Shown: one piece after another, positions 15,586 through 23,835 of the stretch | How the letters are laid out: each line of letters starts with the position of its first letter | Numbering within the stretch: the first letter of the stretch is position 1 | NCBI GenBank assembly: GCA_033795365.1 | Contig: JARYGU010000033.1 | Location: 1-39,505, forward strand | Direction of reading: 5' to 3' | From: JARYGU01 sp033795365 | Lineage (GTDB): Bacteria; Pseudomonadota; Alphaproteobacteria; Rhizobiales; Rhizobiaceae | DNA: 39,505 bases | The notes under the pieces: model-generated | Database searches by the model: none | The model's input: only the letters and a program-made list of their open reading frames with translations | What the model was told of the DNA's origin: nothing | Translations under genes and position numbers: made by a program

Positions 15586-17190
15586 TTACTTGCGATAACC
15601 CCGCCCCCAAGGCGGGTTTTTCGTTTGTGTCGCAATCGTTAGGATTCCAGCGAGATCGCCCTGAACGTCGATCTCTACCTTCCCCTCCACGGGCGTCAAC
15701 ATGATCTTGTCGACCAGCGAACGCAGGATGTCCACCGCCTCGATCCGCTTCTCTTCCTCTTCGTCCTGAAGGTCGTTGTACAGCTGCTCAACCCGCCTGT
15801 GATATTGCAACGCCATATTCGGATGCAGAAGGGGAGGCGGTTCTTCCGCCTCGGCCAGGAACAAGGCCAGCTCTTTCTTCCGTTGCTCCAGTAACGCCAT
15901 CTTCGCGTTGATCGCGTCGGCAGCGCCGCCCTTGAGGATCAGGTTGAGCAGCGTGTCGAGTTCCCGATCGATCTTCGCGATCTCGATCTCAGCCGAAGCG
16001 ATGTCGGCGCGGCCTTCCATGCGCAGTCTGTTCATCTCCTGCGTGAACGCCTCGCAAAAGCGTGCGAACAGTGCGGGATCGACAAGCCTGGTGCGCAGCG
16101 CATTCAGCACTCGGGCTTCCAGTTCGTCGCGACGAATGTTGACCCGATTGTCGCAGGTTCCCTTGTTGCGCGCGGTCGAACAGCCGATCAGCGTCGCGGA
16201 GATTGCTGAATAGCCACCGCCGCAGCAGGCGCATTTGGTCAGGCCGGAGAAGAGATACTTCGGCCGGCGGCGATAGTTCATCTTGCGGACGTCAGCGACG
16301 CCGCTCTCGTCCCGTTCGGTGCGGTTCTCTCCCTGCCTCGCCTTCACGGCGTTCCAGAGATCGTCGCCGAGGATGCGCAGTTTCGGCGCTTCCTGGATGA
16401 CCCATTCCGATTCCGGATTGGGACGCGCCTGCCGCCTGCCAGTATCCGGGTCCTTGACGAAACGCGGGCGGTTCCAGACGATCTTGCCGGCATACATCTC
16501 GTTGTTGAGGATGCCGTTCCCGCGCTTGGGATTGCCATTGATCGTGCTGAAACCCCAGTCGCTGCCGGACGGCGCTGGAATGCCTTCCTTGTTCAGCGTG
16601 AAAGCGATGGTCTTGGCCGACTTGCCGGCGGCATAGTCACGGAAGATGCGGCGGACGACCTTGGCCTGCGCCTCATTGATGGTACGGTCACCACGAAGCG
16701 GCTCGCCATTACCGTCAAACTTTTTGACGACATCGTAGCCGTAGGAATTGCCGCCGCCCGATTTGCCGGCCTCGACACGGTCGCGCTGACCGCGCCGCGT
16801 CTTGTCGGCCAAGTCCTTGAGGAACAGCGCATTCATGGTGCCTTTGAGGCCGATATGCAGATGCGAAACTTCGCCCTCCGACAGGGTGACGATCTTCACG
16901 TCCGAATAGGACATGCGCTTGAACAGGCCGGCAATGTCCTCCTGATCGCGGGACAAACGATCCATCGCTTCGGCGAGGATCAGGTCGAACCGCCCGCGCG
17001 TGGCATCCGAGATCAGCGCCTGAACGCCAGGACGCAGCAGCGATGAACCGGAAATGGCGTGGTCGGAGTATTCTTCGACGACCGTCCAGCCCTGTTTCTC
17101 CGTGTACAGGCGGCACATGCGGAGCTGGTCGGCGATGGACGTATCGCGTTGTTGATCGGAGGAATAGCGGGCATAGATCGCGGCCTTCAC
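15586..17190 (-). CDS. Large serine recombinase
   Basis: A 534-residue site-specific recombinase. Residues 1-150 are the resolvase catalytic domain, with the nucleophile Ser10 in IYARYSSDQQRDTSIADQLR and the conserved LAEAMDRLSRDQEDIAGL. A recombinase domain follows (about 165-270), then a zinc ribbon starting CACCGGGY at about 340, and a coiled coil near 400-470. Such proteins integrate or excise mobile DNA. The N-terminal start is ATG at 17190. It is convergent to the Fic fragment and its 3' end overlaps a plus-strand terminator. It lies inside a 2957-bp segment bounded by direct repeats, which it may mobilise. Confidence 0.9.
   Translation of the reverse strand: MKAAIYARYSSDQQRDTSIADQLRMCRLYTEKQGWTVVEEYSDHAISGSSLLRPGVQALISDATRGRFDLILAEAMDRLSRDQEDIAGLFKRMSYSDVKIVTLSEGEVSHLHIGLKGTMNALFLKDLADKTRRGQRDRVEAGKSGGGNSYGYDVVKKFDGNGEPLRGDRTINEAQAKVVRRIFRDYAAGKSAKTIAFTLNKEGIPAPSGSDWGFSTINGNPKRGNGILNNEMYAGKIVWNRPRFVKDPDTGRRQARPNPESEWVIQEAPKLRILGDDLWNAVKARQGENRTERDESGVADVRKMNYRRRPKYLFSGLTKCACCGGGYSAISATLIGCSTARNKGTCDNRVNIRRDELEARVLNALRTRLVDPALFARFCEAFTQEMNRLRMEGRADIASAEIEIAKIDRELDTLLNLILKGGAADAINAKMALLEQRKKELALFLAEAEEPPPLLHPNMALQYHRRVEQLYNDLQDEEEEKRIEAVDILRSLVDKIMLTPVEGKVEIDVQGDLAGILTIATQTKNPPWGRGYRK
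15600..15621 (+). terminator. Rho-independent terminator, plus strand
   Basis: CCCGCC (15600-15605) pairs with GGCGGG (15611-15616) across a five-base loop and is followed by TTTTT. It would end plus-strand transcripts from the truncated Fic gene. It lies inside the last codons of the recombinase gene on the opposite strand. Confidence 0.65.
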
Positions 17191-17209
17191 TGCACGTCTC
17201 CCTTCGGCA

Positions 17210-17563
17210 TCAGGAGGTGCGCTTTCCCCGTCGCTTTGTCATCTTCACTTCTTCCGCGTAGCACTCCCGCGCCGCTTGCCGCGCCAGAAAGTCCACCAGC
17301 CGCAAAAGGCGCGGATCGGGACTGCCACGAGGCGTAAATGTCAGTTCGGTCGCGTCGAGCAGCAAGAGTTCGGGCAACTCTTCGCGCTCTCTTCCTCTCA
17401 TCTTTGCTTTGTTGCCGGGCGGTGCAAGTTCATGCCGAACAGCATTTGCCAGAAGCCCGATATAAGCAAATGGAATCGAAGCCATATATTCGTCGGTAGA
17501 CGGCGTGTGTTCGGTGGCAACAGCAAAGCCGGGCGCACGTTCTCGCGCAGAAACCCGCAGCAT
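17210..17563 (-). CDS. Hypothetical protein upstream of the recombinase
   Basis: A protein of 117 residues (from ATG 17563; ATG 17632 would give 140). It contains SIPFAYIGLLANAVRHELAP, a basic segment GNKAKMRGREREELPELLLL and a strongly basic end (MTKRRGKRTS). It has no recognised domain. AAGGTGG precedes the ATG at 17563. It ends 20 bp before the recombinase start on the same strand, so the two are probably co-transcribed and this may be an accessory DNA-binding or directionality protein; that is inference from position and charge only. Confidence 0.55.
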   Translation of the reverse strand: MLRVSARERAPGFAVATEHTPSTDEYMASIPFAYIGLLANAVRHELAPPGNKAKMRGREREELPELLLLDATELTFTPRGSPDPRLLRLVDFLARQAARECYAEEVKMTKRRGKRTS

Positions 17564-17638
17564 TGTTCCACCTTGCTCCGTTATAGAGTGAGCTTCGTGG
17601 CATTCGCTGACATCCCTTGTTTGCAAGGCCAATATCGG

Positions 17639-17656
17639 CTATATATCAGGATATAG
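17639..17656 (+). promoter_or_regulatory. Inverted repeat, probable toxin-antitoxin operator
   Basis: CTATAT (17639-17644) and ATATAG (17651-17656) are perfect inverted arms around ATCAGG, 15 bp before the antitoxin start and within an AT-rich patch of a GC-rich genome. Position and symmetry fit autoregulation by an antitoxin or toxin-antitoxin complex. Confidence 0.55.
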
Positions 17657-17670
17657 TACGGAGGTCGACC

Positions 17671-17973
17671 ATGAGCAATGCTGCGCAGAAGAGAGCGATT
17701 GAGAATTACCGCGCGCGGCTGACGCAGCGCGGCTTCAAGCGCTTAGAGGTTCTTGCACTGGAATCCGATCGCGATCTGATCCGGTCGCTCGCTCGTCAAC
17801 TGGCGGAAGAAGGACCAGAGGCGGAGCAAGCCCGACAGACGGTGAGGGCTCTTGTTTCGGGGGAGCCTTCAAAATCCAGTGGCATCCTGTCGGCCCTGCG
17901 ACGCTCGCCTCTGGTCGGCGCCGATCTTGATCTGTCGCGTCCCCGCGAGGAAGGGCGCCGGGTCGATCTGTGA
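17671..17973 (+). CDS. Antitoxin of a VapBC-type pair
   Basis: A 100-residue protein starting MSNAAQKRAIENYRARLTQR, rich in charged residues, with GFKRLEVLALESDRDLIRSL AR (a ribbon-helix-type or similar DNA-binding beginning) and a disordered, toxin-binding-like tail ending RPREEGRRVDL. The family is seen in rhizobia immediately upstream of PIN toxins. The start has CGGAGG. Its stop overlaps the toxin start (TGATG). I infer antitoxin function from position and size. Confidence 0.75.
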   Translation: MSNAAQKRAIENYRARLTQRGFKRLEVLALESDRDLIRSLARQLAEEGPEAEQARQTVRALVSGEPSKSSGILSALRRSPLVGADLDLSRPREEGRRVDL

Positions 17974-18401
17974 TGCGCTATCTTCTTGATACCAAGATCA
18001 TCAGTAACATCGTCAAGCCGGAGCCCTCAGAATTGCTGCTGGCATGGTGGGGAGAGCAGAGCGATCAAGATTTGTTTGTCGCTTCTCTGACCATCGCTGA
18101 AATCCGGCGTGGCATTCTCGAAAAGCCACGCGGCAAGAAACGCGATGCTCTCGATACATGGTTCGCAGGACCGGAAGGACCGCAGGCTCTTTTTGCCGGA
18201 CGCGTACTGCCATTCGACGAGAAAGCCGGGCTGATCTGGTCACGGCTGATGGCGGACGGCAAGGCTGCAGGACGCCCACGCAGTGGACTAGATATGATCA
18301 TCGCGGCGACGGCAGGCGCAAACGATTGCGTCGTGGTCACGGACAACGAAAAGGACTTCGGCGGCATCCAGTTCATTAACCCCATGCGGGGGGTCGTTTG
18401 A
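17973..18401 (+). CDS. vapC: PIN-domain toxin VapC
   Basis: A 142-residue PIN-domain ribonuclease. The acidic active-site residues are visible: Asp6 in LLDTKII, the glutamate in TIAEIRRGIL, the aspartate in SGLDMIIAATA and a final aspartate in VVTDNEKDF. In most homologues the first motif reads DTN; here it is DTK, which may alter metal binding. VapC toxins cleave specific tRNAs or rRNA when the antitoxin is lost. A GTG at 17970 directly before the ATG is the alternative start. The pair stabilises plasmids and mobile elements, fitting its place next to the recombinase. Confidence 0.88.
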   Translation: MRYLLDTKIISNIVKPEPSELLLAWWGEQSDQDLFVASLTIAEIRRGILEKPRGKKRDALDTWFAGPEGPQALFAGRVLPFDEKAGLIWSRLMADGKAAGRPRSGLDMIIAATAGANDCVVVTDNEKDFGGIQFINPMRGVV

Positions 18402-18427
18402 TGCTGCGGCAGAGGGCAAAATGACCG

Positions 18428-18475
18428 GGCAGGTTTTGACCGAGACCGACATTTGCTGACTAAAGAGATTTGAAG
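18428..18475 (+). repeat. 48-bp direct repeat, right copy
   Basis: This copy matches 15519-15566 with two differences. It begins 27 bp after the VapC stop. Shortly after it the traA remnant starts, so the repeat marks the right edge of the recombinase plus toxin-antitoxin segment. Confidence 0.85.
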
Positions 18476-18540
18476 TCAGTCTCTGCAACCAAATCATACA
18501 TAAATCCATAGACGCCTCATCTTCTAGCCGCAAGGCAAGC

Positions 18541-18861
18541 CGCGGAGCGTGGACGGAACTGGCTGCGGCCCGCAAGGCGTTCGAGGAGGTTCGGCCCGAT
18601 GGATGGCAGGATGCGGAAGCCGCTTACGCCAAGGACGCAAGTCTTGCCCGCGAGGCCGGTTGCGGACGGGTCAACCGCACCATTCGCGCGCTCCAGCTTG
18701 AAACCGAAATCCGCATCGATCCGGACCGGCGTGCCGACCGCTTCGTCAAGCGCTGGCAGAAGCTCAAGGATACCAGCCAGCGTCAATACCAGGCGGGCGA
18801 CATGTCCGGCTACAAGGCGACCCGGTCGATGATGGGCGAAATGGCCTTCGCGACTTCATGA
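18541..18861 (+). pseudogene. traA: Conjugative relaxase TraA, C-terminal remnant
   Basis: The frame encodes ELAAARKAFEEVRPDGWQDA, then LAREAGCGRVNRTIRALQLE, TEIRIDPDRRADRFVKRWQK and RQYQAGDMSGYKATRSMM. This is the C-terminal region of the Ti-type (Dtr) relaxase/helicase TraA of about 1100 residues or more. There is no start codon, relaxase domain or helicase domain, and the frame stops early at 18859 (MAFATS then TGA), before the family's usual end. It shows that a conjugative plasmid contributed to this region. Confidence 0.75.
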
Positions 18862-19044
18862 GCCTTCTCCGATTGAAGCCAGCAGAGCGTATCAGTTTTC
18901 CCGTGCCCGGTGGTGCAGCTCGAGGGGTTCACTCCAGGTGTGTTTTACCTTTGGAATTAAGCATCTAGAGCCGGCCTCGCCATTTTCATTTTTACCTAAA
19001 TTGCAGCATTGACATTACGCGACTAATTAATAAGTTGTATTCGC

Positions 19045-19740
19045 GGACGCAAACCTGTCTGGCCCATGCGCGAAATCGTCAACGCGATATTCTACGTCCT
19101 GCGCGGCGGCATCCCTTGGCGGCTTATTCCGAAAGACCTGCCGCCGAAAAGCACAGTGTTCGGCTATTTTTGCCGATGGCGCGATAGCGGGCTGTTTACG
19201 AGGATCAATCGATGCCTTGTCGCGCGGGATCGTGAGCGGGTCGGTCGAGAAGCCTCGCCGAGTGCTGCTGTCCTTGATAGCCAGAGCGTCAAGACCACCG
19301 AGAGCGGCGGTCCGCGTGGATATGACGCGGGCAAGAAGGTCAAAGGTCGGAAGCGACAGGCGATGGTGGACATGGATGGCCGCGCACTTGTGCTCGATCC
19401 GCAGCCTGCCGACATTTAAGACAGAGATGGTGCGATCCCGGTCCTGCAAGTGTCGCGAAAATCCTTCCCATTCATCAAAAAGGCGTTCGCCGATATGGGA
19501 TACTCGGGTAACAGGCCACAGAATGCGACGCTTGTCGATGTCGAGATTGTCCGCAAGCCCAAGGATCAGGTCGGCTTTGCCGTTCATCCCAAGCGTTGGG
19601 TCGTGGAGCGCTTCTTTGCCTGGATCAGTCGAAATCGTCGACTGTGGAAAGGCCCGGAGGCTACGATAAAGTCCGCCGAAGCCTTCCTCTACGCAGCATC
19701 CATCATGACGCTCATCAGGCGGATCGCACGACCATCATGA
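19045..19740 (+). pseudogene. IS5-family transposase, truncated and with an internal stop
   Basis: The frame reads GRKPVWPMREIVNAIFYVLR, then GGIPWRLIPKDLPPKSTVFG, LDSQSVKTTESGGPRGYDAG with a DDE aspartate, KKVKGRKR, and at the end HPKRWVVERFFAWISRNRRL with the catalytic glutamate. This is an IS402-type IS5 transposase. About 45 N-terminal residues are missing. The codon at 19417 is TAA where relatives have CAA (ADI-stop-DRDG), a single C-to-T nonsense change; the frame continues unchanged afterwards to 19740. No inverted repeats were identified with confidence. Confidence 0.85.
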
Positions 19741-19802
19741 ATTCTCGGACGGACTCTAAGGCGCCCTCCCATACATTGGAATGACAGTATGGATTTCATC
19801 AA

Positions 19803-20168
19803 TTGAAGTATATTTCGGTCCTTAAGCTAGCGGCTGCACTAGCGATCGCCTGGATCTCACCGGTAGAGGCCGCAGCTGCGGGTGCACATAATAATGCCAG
19901 TTGTGGCAGCATGGATAGAGCATTGATTGTCGATGAGGTTCTACAGTCAGTGAAGGAACGAAGGTATTTTAAACGTTATCAATATGATGAAGTTGAAATT
20001 AGCCCGAACCAGATGGCGTATAACGACACGCCAAGGGTTTGGTCAGTAGAATTTTTTCTGGTGTTTCAGGGGAAGAAAACTGAGCGATTTTTTGCAATGA
20101 GGGCTTGCGACGGCTCCATCGAGTACTCAATAGATCAGAATTTTAAAACAGGACCTAATATAGAATAA
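19803..20168 (+). CDS. Secreted hypothetical protein
   Basis: A 121-residue protein with a TTG start at 19803 (no in-frame ATG until residue 37 and a stop shortly upstream). The N-terminus is a convincing signal peptide, MKYISVLKLAAALAIAWISP followed by VEAAAAG. The mature part has SCGSMDRALIVDEVLQSVKE and two cysteines (in ASCGS and MRACDGS) that could form a disulfide. No family is recognised. The gene is distinctly richer in A+T than its neighbours, suggesting separate acquisition. The next 187 bp contain a further short open reading (from about 20247, ending LELKFFFH) with no recognised family. Confidence 0.55.
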   Translation: MKYISVLKLAAALAIAWISPVEAAAAGAHNNASCGSMDRALIVDEVLQSVKERRYFKRYQYDEVEISPNQMAYNDTPRVWSVEFFLVFQGKKTERFFAMRACDGSIEYSIDQNFKTGPNIE

Positions 20169-20355
20169 GGTGACCGTGGCTAATTCCATTGGTCTGTGCG
20201 GGTTTTGCTGCCCTTACTGGCGATCCCTGATGGAAGGGCCTTACATTTCAGTATATTAATCTGCAGCCACAAGGCGAGATTCTTATTAACGCTGTCGGGG
20301 ATCTGAAATTGGTGGCTATCATTAGTCGTCTTGAGCTTAAGTTCTTTTTTCATTG

Positions 20356-21145
20356 ATGTCTGGTCAAATTTCCTTTTCGGATTGCCAGCCTCGCTTTCAA
20401 CGCAGCACCATTGCCAGCCTCGCGCTGATTAGTGGTGTCATAAATCTGCTTGCGCTAACCTCGCCTCTATTCATGCTGCAGGTCTATGATCGTGTTCTTT
20501 CGAGCAGTAGCGTACCGTCCCTGGTGGGTCTCGCGGTGTTGGCGGCCGGCCTCTATGCGTTCCAAGCCCTGCTCGAGATTATCCGCGCTCGTGTGCTGCT
20601 GCGGATTGGCGAGCGTTTCGACGGACAATTTTCCAGTCGTGTTCACGGTGCAGTCGTGCGCCTGCCGCTCCTTACACATATTCCGGCTGACTTGCAGCCG
20701 CTTCGTGATCTCGACAACGTCCGCAGTTTTCTGTCCGGTAACGGTCCGACGGCGTTCTTCGACCTGCCATGGATGCCGCTTTATCTCGGTATCTGTTTCT
20801 TTTTCCATTTCTGGATCGGTATGACGGCGCTCCTCGGAGCGATCGTTCTGATTTCCTTGACACTTCTCACCAATACTCTCTCGCAAAAGCCCATCCGCGA
20901 TACAATGGCGCATAATATGGTCCGTAACGGCCTATTGGAGGCGGCCCGTCGCAACGCCGAGGTCGTGCAGGCGTTCGGTCTCGGAAACCGGATTGCCACC
21001 CGATGGCACGAGGTCATGTCGGATATCTCGCCGCCAATCGGAGAGCCGGTGACGTGACGAGTGGTCTTGGCGGGGTCTCGAAGGCGCTGCGCGTGACGCT
21101 TCAATCGGCGATCCTCGGAGTCGGTGCATGTTGGGTAGCGTATAT
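20356..21145 (+). pseudogene. Type I secretion ABC transporter (PrtD-like), N-terminal part
   Basis: From ATG 20356 the sequence reads MSGQISFSDCQPRFQRSTIA, then LALTSPLFMLQVYDRVLSSS, FDLPWMPLYLGICFFFHFWI and ARRNAEVVQAFGLGNRIATR, the membrane domain of PrtD/HlyB-type type I secretion ABC proteins. At about 21035 the frame shifts: after SDIS the homologous continuation AANRRAGDVTSGLGGVSKAL and LQSAILGVGA is one frame over. Homology ends near 21145, so the third part of the membrane domain and the whole ATPase domain are gone. The in-frame product would be 234 residues and cannot transport. Confidence 0.8.
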
Positions 21146-21280
21146 TCTGCCAGCTCATTCGCTGGGATGGAACGATAGTCGAAGGACCGGCGGCCTATGG
21201 GCGAAGCCGACGAACAGTAATGCGAGCGCGCAGATCGCGCGTACCGCCCACTGCTCGGCAAAACTCAGCCGCTTACCCAT
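21140..21280 (-). pseudogene. DUF2946-like small exported protein, frameshifted remnant
   Basis: From ATG 21280 the minus strand gives MGKRLSFAEQWAVRAICALA then LLFVGFAHRPP, and in the next frame FDYRSIPANELAEYTLPN. Together these match the beginning of small rhizobial proteins with a signal-anchor helix, an AHRPP motif and an A-x-E-L-A-x-Y-x-LPDG motif (DUF2946-like). A frameshift occurs near 21185, and the end, normally LPDGTLPVLC, is replaced by PrtD sequence. AGGGG precedes the ATG. Function unknown. Confidence 0.5.
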
Positions 21281-21299
21281 AGAAGCCCCTGCACCGTGA

Positions 21300-21660
21300 T
21301 TGACACGCTTACCATCCTAAATTGTTCGCCAATCCGGCTCAATGCGACAATCGCACCGCACCTTCAACTATGTCGAAGGGTGCGATCCAGGTGGGAAGCT
21401 TGTTTCAGCGCGTGAGGCCGCGCAAAGGTGGTGAAAAGGCCTCCAGCAGCCCCGGGCTGTAGCCGGCCAAAGCGCCATGAAGACAGGTGAGAAATCCGAG
21501 CAGGGTCCCTTCAGCCAGTGACACGCGCGGCGATCGAAGCAAAAGAGGCGGAGATCGTTTATCCAAAGGCGGTCTCCCTGTCGCATAATCGTAATACTGC
21601 GCCTCTAGGTTTAGAATGACTCTAAAACAAGACAATTAGATACCAGATTTTCAATCTTTG
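21300..21660. other. Intergenic region upstream of phoX
   Basis: No gene is recognised. A minus-strand frame (21635-21405) encodes 76 residues without family resemblance and overlaps the regulatory box at 21610, so I regard it as chance. The phoX ribosome binding site (GGAGG) is at about 21660. Confidence 0.4.
21610..21626 (+). promoter_or_regulatory. Irr/ICE-type iron-response box upstream of phoX
   Basis: The sequence TTTAGAA-TGA-CTCTAAA differs at one position from the rhizobial iron control element TTTAGAA-N3-TTCTAAA, bound by Irr. It ends 44 bp before the phoX start codon. Irr acts as repressor or activator depending on box position. Confidence 0.55.
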
Positions 21661-21670
21661 GAGGCACAGG

Positions 21671-23665
21671 ATGAACGAGCATCTTTCCCGGAAGATATTT
21701 CCGACCACGCAGCTTGAAGAGGCGGATGGCGACGGCCACAACAACAGCGCCAACCCGACGATGGGTGAAGTCATCGGCAAGCGCTTCTCGCGCCGCAACT
21801 TCCTCCAGGGCTCGCTCGCCGTATCAGCGATCGCTGCGACCGTCAGCCCGATCGCTCTGATGAGCGCCGATGAGGCGCGCGCTGCGAGCAACAAAGGTTC
21901 TGCCTTCAATTTCCCCGAAGTGGAGGCCGGCGTGGACGACAAGCATCATGTGGCGGAAGGTTATGATGCCGATATTTTGCTGCGCTGGGGCGATGCAGTG
22001 CTGCCGGGTGCTCCGGAATTCGATCCGATGAAGCAGACGGCCGATGCGCAGAGCAGGCAGTTCGGCTACAACAATGACTATGTCGGCTTCATTCCGCTCG
22101 AAGGTTCGTCCGAGCATGGCCTGCTCGTCGTCAATCATGAATACACCAATCCGCATCTGATGTTTTCCGGCCTTGTCCAGGTGGTTGACAGCAAGATCAA
22201 GCAGGGCGCGCTCAGCAAGGAGCAGGTGGATATCGAGATGGCCGCCCATGGCGGCACCATCGTGGAAATCCGCAAGGTGGACGGAAAATGGCAGGTCGTC
22301 ACCGGCGGCAAATACAATCGCCGCATCACTGCCACCACGCCGATGGAAATCACTGGCCCCGCTGCCGGCAATGATCGCTTGAAGACCAATGCGGATGCGA
22401 CCGGCACCCGCGCCATCGGCACGCTCAACAACTGTGCCGGCGGCGTCACGCCCTGGGGTACCTACATCATGGCCGAGGAGAATTTCCACGGTTATTTCTC
22501 CGGCGAGCTGCCGGCCGACCACAAGGAAGCCGCCAATTACGAGCGCTACGGCGTTCCGGAAGGCGCCTATGAATGGGCGAATTTCTACGATCGTTACGAC
22601 CTCGCCAAGGAGCCGAACGAGCCGAACCGTTTCGGCTGGATCGTCGAGGTCGACGTCATGGACCCGGCCTCCACGCCTAAGAAGCGTACGGCTCTCGGCC
22701 GCACCAAGCATGAAGGTGCCGAGTCGATCGTCGCCAAGAACGGCAAGGTCGTCTTCTATCTCGGCGACGACGAGCGTTTCGACTATGTCTACAAGTTCGT
22801 GACTGACGGAACGTTCAACCCGAATGATCGCGCCGCCAACATGGACCTGCTCGACAGCGGTACGCTGTATGTCGCCAAGTTCGATGAGGACGGCTCGATG
22901 GAATGGCTGCCGATGATCTTCGGCCAGGGCCCGCTGACCGCCGCCAACGGCTTCAACAGCCAGGCCGACGTGCTGATCGAGTGTCGCCGTGCCGGCGACG
23001 TGCTCGGCGCCACCAAGATGGACCGACCGGAAGACGTGCAGCCGAATGGCGTCAACGGCAAAGTGTATGTCATGCTGACCAACAACACCCGCCGCAAGGC
23101 TGACCAGGTGGACGCCGCCAACCCGCGCGCGGAGAACGCCTTCGGGCACATCATCGAGATCGCTGAAAACGACGGCGACTTCACCGCCACGTCCGGCAAA
23201 TGGGAAGTGCTTCTAAAGTGCGGCGATCCGTCGGTTGCCGCGGTCGGCGCGACCTTCTCCACTGAGACGACGAAGAACGGCTGGTTCGGCATGCCAGACA
23301 ACTGTGCGATCGACTCGGCCGGTCGTCTCTGGGTTTCGACGGACGGCAACAGTAACAAAGCGACAGGCCGCACTGATGGCCTGTGGGCCGTCGATACGGA
23401 TGGCGAGGCTCGCGCGACCTCGAAGCTTTTCTTCCGCGTTCCGGTCGGAGCCGAAATGTGCGGCCCGCTCTTTACGCCGGACGATGAAACGGCTTTCGTA
23501 GCCGTTCAGCATCCGGGCGACGGCGGCGAGGACTGGCCCGGTCATGGTCGCCCGTCCTACTACGAAGATCTTTCCACCCGCTGGCCGGACTTCAAGCCGG
23601 ACATGCCAGTGCGGCCGGCGGTCGTCGCGATAACCAAGATCGGCGGCGGCAAGATTGCCGTATGA
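21671..23665 (+). CDS. phoX: PhoX-like alkaline phosphatase (DUF839), Tat-exported
   Basis: A 664-residue PhoX-family enzyme, releasing phosphate from phosphoesters in the periplasm. The twin-arginine signal is KRFSRRNFLQGSLAVSAIAA (about residues 37-56), with cleavage near AAS at about 75. PhoX blocks are HGLLVVNHEYTNP, NNCAGGVTPWGTYIMAEENF (Cys255; the characterised Pseudomonas PhoX uses a cysteine as an iron ligand), TKHEGAESIV and RPEDVQPNGVNGKVYVMLTN. Length is typical. Known PhoX binds iron and calcium and so depends on Tat export of the folded protein. The start has TTTGGAGG. No Pho box was seen; an Irr-type box lies upstream. It is monocistronic; a hairpin (TGGCAG-TGTAA-CTGCCA, about 23701-23716) may end the transcript. 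Confidence 0.88.
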   Translation: MNEHLSRKIFPTTQLEEADGDGHNNSANPTMGEVIGKRFSRRNFLQGSLAVSAIAATVSPIALMSADEARAASNKGSAFNFPEVEAGVDDKHHVAEGYDADILLRWGDAVLPGAPEFDPMKQTADAQSRQFGYNNDYVGFIPLEGSSEHGLLVVNHEYTNPHLMFSGLVQVVDSKIKQGALSKEQVDIEMAAHGGTIVEIRKVDGKWQVVTGGKYNRRITATTPMEITGPAAGNDRLKTNADATGTRAIGTLNNCAGGVTPWGTYIMAEENFHGYFSGELPADHKEAANYERYGVPEGAYEWANFYDRYDLAKEPNEPNRFGWIVEVDVMDPASTPKKRTALGRTKHEGAESIVAKNGKVVFYLGDDERFDYVYKFVTDGTFNPNDRAANMDLLDSGTLYVAKFDEDGSMEWLPMIFGQGPLTAANGFNSQADVLIECRRAGDVLGATKMDRPEDVQPNGVNGKVYVMLTNNTRRKADQVDAANPRAENAFGHIIEIAENDGDFTATSGKWEVLLKCGDPSVAAVGATFSTETTKNGWFGMPDNCAIDSAGRLWVSTDGNSNKATGRTDGLWAVDTDGEARATSKLFFRVPVGAEMCGPLFTPDDETAFVAVQHPGDGGEDWPGHGRPSYYEDLSTRWPDFKPDMPVRPAVVAITKIGGGKIAV

Positions 23666-23835
23666 AGGTGTGTTCGCGGCGCTGAGCCCGGAACGAGAGT
23701 GGCAGTGTAACTGCCAGCCAGCTGTGAAGGCCGATTGGCAGCCGGGATGAGCGCATCATTCCGGCTCTCTTTCAAGACAGTCAGCGGCGCCCGTTTGAGC
23801 GGGAGTTGCAGGTTCGTTTTCGAGCTAGATAACGG

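Noticed and set aside
21405..21635. 76-residue minus-strand frame upstream of phoX
   Set aside because: No family resemblance, no ribosome binding site noted, and it overlaps the Irr-type box and phoX promoter region.
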